From Anaerolineae bacterium (GTDB lineage Bacteria > Chloroflexota > Anaerolineae > 4572-78 > J111), in contig JAGRBY010000020.1 in NCBI GenBank assembly GCA_020433835.1, positions 1 to 28,379 on the forward strand: DNA of 28,379 bases. The letters are read 5' to 3'. The first letter of the stretch is position 1. Each line of letters begins with the position of its first letter. The notes under the pieces were generated by a model. It ran no database searches, had not been told where the DNA came from, and saw nothing but the letters and a program-made list of their open reading frames with translations. Positions 17,063 to 24,462 of this stretch are shown one piece after another. The position numbers were made by a program, and so were the translations under genes.

Positions 17063-19930
17063 TTGAGATTACGTGTTAACTTAGCCTTGCGCATTCTAAC
17101 CTTTCGCCTCCGTAATCGAATAGCCCTTATTTTTGCTGTTCTAACCGCTGTCGTGGTTGCCTCCGGCATATCGTTATCATATCTAACTCCATGGCTGGCT
17201 ACTGCACTCGCACTGGGAGCCATCTTGGTACCCGGTTGGTTAGCATTGCGAATGATAGCTCCTGAACCACCATTTAGCACTGAAGCGACACTGCCGATAG
17301 CATTTTGTTTAGGGGTTGGGCTGCTTAGCCCCTTTGCCTTAATCGTTGTGTGGCTACATATGCCACTGTCTATGTTGGGGTATCTGGTTGTAGTTTTTAC
17401 GATAGGATTGGGCAGCTTTGCTTGGTTCAAGCAAGCACATCCTGATATGCGCTCTCCAATCTCGCAGAGGGTGAAATTGAAACCTATCGTACTATTTACG
17501 TTGGTACCCCTTATGGCTATCGGAGCAGTATTTTATCTGTTTTTATCCACATTAAGCACATGGGGTTCTGGCGACCTATGGTATCTGCGCTATATAAACG
17601 CTTATACAACCGGTGCGTACGAAAGCGTAGATTTTAATCTGCGGGCCAGTTGGTGGATTTTACAAGCCTGGCAGAATCAAATTACCGGCATCAATTCGCT
17701 AGATGCGTTCTCCTTTTACCTGCCTCCGTTTTTAATGTTGCTTTCATTACTGAGTTTTTACGCTCTGGCCCAAAAACTGTTTAAGCAGCGTGGATCGGCA
17801 CTGATGGCGCTGCTGGTGCACTTGTTATTCTTGGTATCCAGTATCAATTCTCACGATTGGCTAGGCCGGGGGTTTTTTGATCGCATTATTGAGGACAAAT
17901 TTCTTATCTGGCTGATAATGCTGCCGGTGGCCCTGCTACTGGCACTGCGTTATATTGAGACTGGCCAATGGCGGCTGCTGTGGGGGTTAGGGCCGGTTTA
18001 CATGGCTTTGGTGTTAGTACACCCGCTGGGGCTGGTGCAAGGCACGCTGGTGATAGGCAGTTTTGGGCTGGTTCACCTTCTTGTAGAACGCAAGTTGAAA
18101 GTATTAGGAAGAGTATGCGTAATGTGCGGGCTACTAGCGCTACTGGTGGTGGTACCATTGGTGCAACGCAATGGCATAATCTCAATAGATAAACAACCCC
18201 AGAAAACAACTACAATTGATGTTGAATCGAAAAATTCCTCTCCTACCTATGCCGGAGGAATAAAGAATGTTCCCGCTCGTTTGTATTTGAATGAGAACCG
18301 ACTGTGGGTTTTTTCCGCCATTGATGACACCTACATTGCCCATCCGTTTCTCATTGCCCATCCTATGAGCCTGCTAGCTGTACTGCTTACGCCGCTGCTG
18401 CTCTTTGATCTACGGCGCAGTCTGGTAGCCCAGCTTTTATTCAGCAATATGGTTGCTACATTGGTGTTACTCTATACCCCCTGGCTCACCTCGATACTAG
18501 GACGGGTGATCACCCCCTGGATGATCTACCGGCTCTCTTATGGCCTGCCTGTTACGTTGGTATTGGCTTATTTCCTCCAAAAGGGCAGTAGTAATCTACT
18601 TACGGCACGTTGGCCGCGACAGCGCCGGTTTGCGGCGCTCTGGCCGGTGGCAGCTGTTAGTTTGCTATTTCTGCTAATGGCTGGTTACATTGTTGAGGGC
18701 ATTAGTTTTTTGAAAGAACGACGTGAACAAACATTAGGTACGGCTGAAAGAGACATCTTAGCTCACTTGGCCGATAATGTGGGATCTAATGACGTAATCA
18801 TTGCTGAAGATGATAATATGACCTACTTTATTCCCGCTTCTGTTACATCTGGCACGTTGTACGACAATGCCGGTTATGATCCTAAAGCAAGAGAGGCCGT
18901 TACCCATTTTTACCGAACAGAATGGATTACACCAGCCACACTCCAATTGTTACGTCAGTGGAATATTTCCACAATGGTTGTTGACCATCAGACCAATCTG
19001 TCCTTTTATTTAGCCCAGCTGCCGGCTCACTTTACACCGATATATCATAACCCACAGTATACGTTGTACCAGTTTAATGCCTCAATAAAATCAACAGAAA
19101 TCCTTGTGGCTAGCAGTCAATTGTTAGAGGGAAAAACAGAGCAGGCCCTTCAGCAATACAACCAAATCTTACGCGATAATCCTACCAATGTATTGGCTTA
19201 TCTTGGTGTGGGCGAAGCGTTTAGGCAGATGAGTAAACCTGCCGAAGCAGAAGCGGCTTGGCGACAAGCACTTCTTTTAGATTCTGGTTTCAATCCAGCG
19301 GCACAGAAGCTAAGTAGCTTATTGGCTAACCAAGGACAAATACCAGCAGCCATTGATATTTTACAGGAAGCTCTAAAACATGCACCGACGCCGGTTTTGC
19401 ATCAACAGTTAGGAGACCTTTACTTAACCGCTGGCAAGACGGAAACAGCCCAATCTCATTACAAGCAAGCCATTGCAGCAACACCAAATAATAGTAGTTA
19501 TCATCTGACGTTGGCAGATCTCTATGCTCAACGGGGATTGTTTGACCAGGCTCTAGTTGAGTACAATACCGTTATTGCAATAGATACCTGGCCAACCTTC
19601 GGTTTTAACCCAGAACATTTAAGCGGTGTTCACCAATCCTTCGATTTTCGTCAGCAACGATTGATTCAAGCCCATATGGGTTTGGCCGGTTTATATTGGC
19701 AAACAGACCAATTGGGTAAAGCCGAAAATGCCTACCGGCGAGCCATCGCCATAACAACCAACTACCAACCCGCCTACACGGAGTTGGCTTCTTTTTATCA
19801 TACGCAAGAGGCCACAGAAAAAGTTCCCTCACTGTATAGTCAGGCCGCCCGTCTTAATCATAATGCGGCATGGCCGCACGTTGAATTGGGCAAACTTTTT
19901 ATGAAACAGGCAACAGGCAGTGAAAAGTAA
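17063..19930 (+). CDS. Second large GT-C-like membrane protein with C-terminal TPR domain
   Basis: A 955-residue protein of the same overall plan as its upstream neighbour. Residues about 18-560 hold many hydrophobic helices. The first large loop has S-T-W-G-S-G-D-L-W-Y-L (165-175), where D171 could be the acidic catalytic position of a GT-C fold, though the family is less clear than for the previous gene. A soluble region follows at about 560-690, then TPRs such as A-Y-L-G-V-G-E-A-F and A-E-A-A-W-R-Q-A-L-L-L. It ends in A-W-P-H-V-E-L-G-K-L-F, nearly the same ending as the previous protein. An in-frame TGA lies immediately before TTG 17063, so translation must start there or at TTG 17087; neither has a clear ribosome site. 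It is probably a partner or paralogue of the preceding protein. Confidence 0.7.
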   Translation: MRLRVNLALRILTFRLRNRIALIFAVLTAVVVASGISLSYLTPWLATALALGAILVPGWLALRMIAPEPPFSTEATLPIAFCLGVGLLSPFALIVVWLHMPLSMLGYLVVVFTIGLGSFAWFKQAHPDMRSPISQRVKLKPIVLFTLVPLMAIGAVFYLFLSTLSTWGSGDLWYLRYINAYTTGAYESVDFNLRASWWILQAWQNQITGINSLDAFSFYLPPFLMLLSLLSFYALAQKLFKQRGSALMALLVHLLFLVSSINSHDWLGRGFFDRIIEDKFLIWLIMLPVALLLALRYIETGQWRLLWGLGPVYMALVLVHPLGLVQGTLVIGSFGLVHLLVERKLKVLGRVCVMCGLLALLVVVPLVQRNGIISIDKQPQKTTTIDVESKNSSPTYAGGIKNVPARLYLNENRLWVFSAIDDTYIAHPFLIAHPMSLLAVLLTPLLLFDLRRSLVAQLLFSNMVATLVLLYTPWLTSILGRVITPWMIYRLSYGLPVTLVLAYFLQKGSSNLLTARWPRQRRFAALWPVAAVSLLFLLMAGYIVEGISFLKERREQTLGTAERDILAHLADNVGSNDVIIAEDDNMTYFIPASVTSGTLYDNAGYDPKAREAVTHFYRTEWITPATLQLLRQWNISTMVVDHQTNLSFYLAQLPAHFTPIYHNPQYTLYQFNASIKSTEILVASSQLLEGKTEQALQQYNQILRDNPTNVLAYLGVGEAFRQMSKPAEAEAAWRQALLLDSGFNPAAQKLSSLLANQGQIPAAIDILQEALKHAPTPVLHQQLGDLYLTAGKTETAQSHYKQAIAATPNNSSYHLTLADLYAQRGLFDQALVEYNTVIAIDTWPTFGFNPEHLSGVHQSFDFRQQRLIQAHMGLAGLYWQTDQLGKAENAYRRAIAITTNYQPAYTELASFYHTQEATEKVPSLYSQAARLNHNAAWPHVELGKLFMKQATGSEK

Positions 19931-20054
19931 AATGAAGAGGCAGTTTTGTATTTTTAGGAATCAGTCCGGTAGATTACAATGCTTTTGTTCAGAGTTATTT
20001 GCTCGTAAAAGATATTAGTTTCGTAAACATTGATATTAGGGTAACAACAAACCT

Positions 20055-21884
20055 ATGATCCCCCAAAGATCGGTCGATGACCCCGTACACCCAACGGCTC
20101 AGAAAATAGAGCGAATATGGCTAAAGTACTTACCGATTTTAGTGTTGGTCATACTAGTTCTGGTTGGTGGTGTAGCGGCCTATGTCAATGGGTTCTTTGG
20201 GCAAAATGTTTATACACCCCCAAGTGACAATCCAGAAGCCTTGATGCAAGCCGCAATCGCTGAATTTCAACGCGCTATTGAGTTAGAGCCAAACAATGTA
20301 ACCGCATATCGCTACTTAGCGCAAGCCTACATGTTGGCCGGTAACCCTGAAAAGGCGACAGATGCTTACCAACAAGCGGCCACCATCAACCCCGAAGCCG
20401 CCTGGCCGCGAGTTGAGTTAGGCAAACTCTATGAGGAAAGAGGTGAAATAGGGCAAGCGATTATCGAGTTTGAACAAGCGGTTGCGCTAGAACCTGATAA
20501 TGCCGATGCTTATGATCACTTAAGTCAGGCTTATCTCAACCAAGGAAAGATTGATAAGGCAATAGCAGTTTACGAGCAAGCCGTTAGCCTTAATGCTGAT
20601 CAAGCTTGGCCTCACTTGAATTTGGGCGAGATTTATTTAGCCAAAGGCAACATAGCAAAAGCTACGGCAGCTTATCAAAATGCAGCGGCGTTATCTGGTG
20701 ATGCTATAACGTATCTGGACATCGCGAGTTCATACCGTCAGTATGGTCATTACGAGCAAGCGCTTAAATATGCCCGCCTAGCAGCTACCTTGGCTCAAGA
20801 TAATGAATTTGTAGGCCGAGCTTATCGAGAGCAGGGGCTTATTTACCAAGTTCAACAAGAAAACGAAAAAGCCGAGGAACAATTTTTAAAAGCGTTGAGA
20901 ATATCACCCACAACGCCCCCGATTCAACTTTCAATGGCCGACTTCTATTTTTGGCATGACGACAATCCAGAGAAAGCCATTGCCTATTATCGGCGTACAG
21001 CAGAATTGGCACCTGACCAGTCTCTGGCTTATCTCGGCCTGGGGCGTGCCCTTCTAAAAACCGGCTCGCAAGAAGAGGCGCTCCAAGTGTTAAAAACAGC
21101 CAGTTCAGCCGATCCAACTTCTGGTGAAATACAGCAACGTATCGGCGAATTGTTGTTGCAATACCAATTACCGGACCAAGCCCAACCTTATTTAGAACAA
21201 GCCATTGAGCTTGACCCCAAGAATGCCCCCGCCTATTTGCATCTAGCGTCTTTATATCGACAAGATATGGATTATCCACAAGCCCTTGAATATGCCAGCC
21301 AAGCAATAAAGTTCTCTAACGACAAAAATGTTATTGGACATGCTCACCTGGAACAAGCAATTATCTATCAGAATCAAGGGAAAGATGCGGAGGCCCTAGA
21401 ACAATTTTTACTAGCCGTTGCAGCCACACCTACTGATGCTCAGATACATGCAAAAATCGGGGATTTTTATGAGGGGCAGCAGGGACAGGAGGATCAAGCA
21501 ATTGAACATTATTACCAGGCTACGCGCTTGGATCCTAATCAACCCTGGTACTATATTGCTCTGGGTAAAGTCTTGTTCAGAGCCAACCACCAACTAGAGG
21601 GTATGCAAGCACTGGAAACAGCTCTGTCGTTGGCGCAAGGGGAGAGTGATGTTTATTTAGCGCTCGGACAGATGGCTCAGGAACAGCAAGACTGGCCCAC
21701 GCAAATTGAAGTGTATGAACGCGCTCTGACACACGGTGTCACGGATATCAAAGTTTATCTTCAGTTGGGCGATGCCTACCGGATGATCGGAGCTAACGAA
21801 CAAGCTATGAATATCTATCGTCAGGCTGCGCAGTTGGAACCGGATAATCCTGAACTTCAGCAGCGTTTAGGTGATAACGGTTGA
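20055..21884 (+). CDS. Membrane-anchored TPR-array protein
   Basis: A 609-residue protein with a short basic N-terminus and one hydrophobic helix (about 25-47) with no lipobox, so it is a membrane anchor rather than a lipoprotein. From residue 60 to the end it is almost entirely tetratricopeptide repeats. Two internal duplications are visible: 68-residue units at 81-148 and 149-216, each containing A-W-P-x-x-x-L-G, and 174-residue units starting at 217 and 391 that align without gaps. TPR superhelices bind proteins or peptides. In polysaccharide systems they scaffold export and polymerisation complexes (compare AlgK, PelB and BcsC, by fold only). It sits between the GT-C/TPR genes and the ABC exporter, so a bridging role is plausible. 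No enzymatic motif is present. Confidence 0.85.
   Translation: MIPQRSVDDPVHPTAQKIERIWLKYLPILVLVILVLVGGVAAYVNGFFGQNVYTPPSDNPEALMQAAIAEFQRAIELEPNNVTAYRYLAQAYMLAGNPEKATDAYQQAATINPEAAWPRVELGKLYEERGEIGQAIIEFEQAVALEPDNADAYDHLSQAYLNQGKIDKAIAVYEQAVSLNADQAWPHLNLGEIYLAKGNIAKATAAYQNAAALSGDAITYLDIASSYRQYGHYEQALKYARLAATLAQDNEFVGRAYREQGLIYQVQQENEKAEEQFLKALRISPTTPPIQLSMADFYFWHDDNPEKAIAYYRRTAELAPDQSLAYLGLGRALLKTGSQEEALQVLKTASSADPTSGEIQQRIGELLLQYQLPDQAQPYLEQAIELDPKNAPAYLHLASLYRQDMDYPQALEYASQAIKFSNDKNVIGHAHLEQAIIYQNQGKDAEALEQFLLAVAATPTDAQIHAKIGDFYEGQQGQEDQAIEHYYQATRLDPNQPWYYIALGKVLFRANHQLEGMQALETALSLAQGESDVYLALGQMAQEQQDWPTQIEVYERALTHGVTDIKVYLQLGDAYRMIGANEQAMNIYRQAAQLEPDNPELQQRLGDNG
20295..20702. repeat. Tandem 204-base duplication (two-TPR unit)
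   Basis: Residues 81-148 and 149-216 of the TPR protein align at a constant offset of 68. A-Y-R-Y-L-A-Q-A-Y aligns with A-Y-D-H-L-S-Q-A-Y, and A-W-P-R-V-E-L-G-K-L-Y with A-W-P-H-L-N-L-G-E-I-Y. The units have diverged at DNA level, so this is an old duplication. Confidence 0.7.
20703..21746. repeat. Tandem 522-base duplication (174-residue TPR module)
   Basis: Residues starting at 217 and at 391 align with a constant offset of 174 and no gaps. Examples are L-D-I-A-S-S-Y-R with L-H-L-A-S-L-Y-R, V-G-R-A-Y-R-E-Q-G-L-I-Y-Q with I-G-H-A-H-L-E-Q-A-I-I-Y-Q, and A-D-F-Y with G-D-F-Y. The module contains longer-than-34-residue TPRs, and the pattern is recognisable in protein rather than DNA. Confidence 0.7.
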
Positions 21885-21934
21885 AATAAACCGGCTTTTG
21901 ATCTCAATCGAGCCGTATGGCTAAAGTTAGCAAT

Positions 21935-21940
21935 TATAAT
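21935..21940 (+). promoter_or_regulatory. Possible -10 box before the ABC exporter
   Basis: A perfect TATAAT lies 26 bases before the wzm ATG, within an 82-base gap that follows the TPR gene. No recognisable -35 hexamer sits 16-18 bases upstream and there is no TGn extension, so this is only a weak candidate for an internal promoter. Confidence 0.22.
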
Positions 21941-21966
21941 TCTGATATTATGCTACTAAAAATCTT

Positions 21967-22845
21967 ATGACTATAAACAAAACCCAAGCATTGACAACAA
22001 GAGTCATTACATCCAAACGGGATAGCGTCTGGCACTATGCAAATCCAATCAAAATGATCCAGAACTTCTGGGTACACCGAGCGCTGATTCATCAATTGAC
22101 TAAGCGAGAAATCTTAGAACGTTACCAAGGCTCTTACCTCGGCTTGGTTTGGTCATTTATCACACCACTGGCAATGTTAGCAGTTTACACTATCGTTTTT
22201 TCAGTTATCTTTAAATCGCGTTGGGAAAATACAGTGACCGGCAGTCGGGCTGAAGTGGCAATGATTATCTTTACCGGGTTGATCGCTTTTGAGGTTTTTA
22301 ATGAGACTATGCTTACCGCGCCTCGCCTCGTCGTTAGTAGAGCGAACTATGTAAAAAAAGTCGTCTTTCCGCTTGAAATTCTATCAATAAGCAAGATGGG
22401 ATCGACCCTAACGAACTCTCTCTTCAGTCTCCTAATTCTCCTTATTGGCACAACCATTTTCATGGGTGGGTTTTCATGGATGATCATCTTTCTCCCGTTA
22501 ATGTATATTCCCTTGATTTTGCTTTGCTTAGGTTTAAGTTGGTTTCTGGCTTCATTGGGAGTTTTTATTCGAGATATAGCGCATTTGTTAGGGGTGATAG
22601 TGCGGATACTCTTTTTTCTAACGCCTATATTCTATCCAGCTTCGATTGTCCCCCCCCAGCTGGGCATCTTACTCCACCTTAACCCTTTAACTTTTATTAT
22701 AAATCATTTTCGGCGTGTTATCTTATGGGGACAGATGCCCGATTGGGGAGAATACTTGGTGGTCAGTATGGGTGCTTTTATAATTTATTTATTTGGTTAC
22801 ATTTGGTTTATGAAAAGCAAAAAGACCTTTGCTGATGTTATCTAA
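21967..22845 (+). CDS. wzm: ABC-2 type polysaccharide exporter permease (Wzm)
   Basis: A 292-residue integral membrane protein. The cytoplasmic N-terminal interface helix reads L-T-K-R-E-I-L-E-R-Y-Q-G-S-Y-L-G-L, followed by V-W-S-F-I-T-P-L. This is the signature of O-antigen/teichoic acid export permeases (Wzm/TagG/KpsM class). About six transmembrane helices follow, with L-T-P-I-F-Y-P-A-S and L-N-P-L-T-F-I-I near the C-terminal third, both typical of the family. With the Wzt ATPase it would move a complete lipid-linked polysaccharide across the inner membrane. The gene overlaps wzt by 11 bases if wzt starts at its ATG. A C8 tract lies at 22650-22657. Confidence 0.92.
   Translation: MTINKTQALTTRVITSKRDSVWHYANPIKMIQNFWVHRALIHQLTKREILERYQGSYLGLVWSFITPLAMLAVYTIVFSVIFKSRWENTVTGSRAEVAMIIFTGLIAFEVFNETMLTAPRLVVSRANYVKKVVFPLEILSISKMGSTLTNSLFSLLILLIGTTIFMGGFSWMIIFLPLMYIPLILLCLGLSWFLASLGVFIRDIAHLLGVIVRILFFLTPIFYPASIVPPQLGILLHLNPLTFIINHFRRVILWGQMPDWGEYLVVSMGAFIIYLFGYIWFMKSKKTFADVI
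22650..22657. repeat. C8 homopolymer inside wzm
   Basis: Eight consecutive C residues encode V-P-P-Q in the permease. Like the G9 tract in the GT-C/TPR gene it is a potential slippage site, and the frame is intact here. Confidence 0.4.
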
Positions 22846-24409
22846 ACGTGAATATCCGTCGGGCCAGGTAGAACATGATAAAGGCTCGTGGGCTATGCCT
22901 AATCCAGACGATATGAATATGAACTCGCCGATATTAATTAATCGACAAAATCTATTGCCAATCTCATCAGACGAAACAACAAAGGGTGAAGCTGCTCCCT
23001 CAATGTCATCCGATACCATTATTTCTGTCCGAAACGTCAGCAAAATGTATCCTCTTTATGCTAAACCTGGTGATCGCTTAAAGCAGTCGCTGTGGTACGC
23101 ACTCCCCAAATCTCTACGTGGCCGCTCACGTGAATTTTACAAAGAGTTTTGGGCCTTACACAACATCTCCTTTGATATCAAAAAAGGTGAAACCGTTGGC
23201 ATTATTGGCCGCAACGGCAGTGGTAAGAGCACTTTGCTGCAAATTATTGCCGAAACGCTAACGCCTACGGTTGGGGAAGTGGAGATCCGAGGGCGGGTAA
23301 CAGCCTTATTAGAGCTGGGTAGTGGATTCAATAAAGAATTCACAGGTCGAGAAAATGTTTATCTCAATGCTGCTATTTTAGGCTTATCCCCAGCGGAGAT
23401 CGATGCGATCTATGATGATATTGTTGCATTTGCCGATATTGGCCGGTTTATTGATCAGCCGGTAAAACTATACTCAAGCGGTATGGTCGTGCGGCTCGCT
23501 TTTGCGGTACAAGCCTTCATTCCAAAAGAAACGCTTATCGTAGATGAAGCCTTATCTGTTGGTGATGAAGCATTCCGAAGAAAATGTATGGCCGTACTGG
23601 AAAAGTTTCGGGAGCAAGGAGGGACCGTTCTACTGGTTTCTCATGATATCCAAACCATTGTACGACATTGTAACCGATGTATATTGTTATCAGAAGGGCA
23701 ATTATTGGTTGATGATGCCAGTAAACCGGTCACAGATCTTTATCAAAAGTTGATGCACAGCGACCCAAAAGTAACAAAAAAAATATTAACCGCTCTGGCT
23801 CAGGATGGCTTGCCAAATGCACTAAGCTTCTCTGAAACGCAAACACCGTTCAAAAAACATATTCAGAAAAAACAAAGCGATCCTTCAGCGCTGCTAACCG
23901 AGCCGACAGATTGGTTTGATCTAGACATGCCTCAAACAAACACCGTTGTTTATGGCAACGGTGATGCCGAGATCGTAGATTACGGACTGTACAATGAGCA
24001 GGATCAGCAAGTTAATGTTGTGGTTATGGGACAGCGTTACAAGTGGATTTATACCGTTCAATTTAATCGAGATGCTGAGGATGTACATTTTGGCATTATG
24101 TTGAAAACTGTCGATGGGTTAAATGTCACAGGTATTGCCAGTTTTCGCGAAAAACTTGTTTTTAAAAATATTGCCGCCGACACGGTTATGGAAATTACAT
24201 TTGCCTTCACGCTTAATCTCATACCGGGAACTTATTTTCTCAATATGGGGGTGGGCGGCAGAGTTGATGATGAGAATACCTACTTAGATCGCCGGGTTGA
24301 CGTTTGTATGATCCGAGTCTTACCACGCGACTCTCGTGAGTCATATGGCATTGCTTATATGGAGCCGGAAATACAGTATAAGACTTTGCAACAACAAAAC
24401 TCAATATAA
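22835..24409 (+). CDS. wzt: ABC polysaccharide exporter ATPase with C-terminal carbohydrate-binding domain (Wzt)
   Basis: A 524-residue ATPase, longer than the roughly 250 residues of simple KpsT/TagH-type proteins. Counting from ATG 22835, the Walker A motif G-R-N-G-S-G-K-S is at 125-132, the signature S-S-G-M at 214-217, Walker B L-I-V-D-E ending at 238, and the H-loop S-H-D at 269-271. Residues about 360-510 form a beta-rich domain (for example Y-G-L-Y-N-E-Q-D and V-H-F-G-I-M-L-K-T). This matches the Wzt C-terminal domain that recognises the modified non-reducing end of the glycan in O9a-type systems. A TTG at 22829 and ATGs at 22895 and 22913 are alternative starts. About 60 poorly conserved residues precede the ATPase fold, so the true start may be later. 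Confidence 0.92.
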   Translation: MLSKREYPSGQVEHDKGSWAMPNPDDMNMNSPILINRQNLLPISSDETTKGEAAPSMSSDTIISVRNVSKMYPLYAKPGDRLKQSLWYALPKSLRGRSREFYKEFWALHNISFDIKKGETVGIIGRNGSGKSTLLQIIAETLTPTVGEVEIRGRVTALLELGSGFNKEFTGRENVYLNAAILGLSPAEIDAIYDDIVAFADIGRFIDQPVKLYSSGMVVRLAFAVQAFIPKETLIVDEALSVGDEAFRRKCMAVLEKFREQGGTVLLVSHDIQTIVRHCNRCILLSEGQLLVDDASKPVTDLYQKLMHSDPKVTKKILTALAQDGLPNALSFSETQTPFKKHIQKKQSDPSALLTEPTDWFDLDMPQTNTVVYGNGDAEIVDYGLYNEQDQQVNVVVMGQRYKWIYTVQFNRDAEDVHFGIMLKTVDGLNVTGIASFREKLVFKNIAADTVMEITFAFTLNLIPGTYFLNMGVGGRVDDENTYLDRRVDVCMIRVLPRDSRESYGIAYMEPEIQYKTLQQQNSI

Positions 24410-24462
24410 AATCGATCAGATATAATTTTCATCTTTGCAGATTCTCTGCTAGACTCGTCGGC

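Noticed and set aside
20839..21306. Reverse-strand open frame of 155 codons
   Set aside because: It lies within the TPR array gene, whose repeats are clearly coding on the + strand; long antisense frames are expected there.
21890..21918. CGGCT/AGCCG hairpin after the TPR gene as a terminator
   Set aside because: A short stem is present but no T-run follows, so it does not support an intrinsic terminator.
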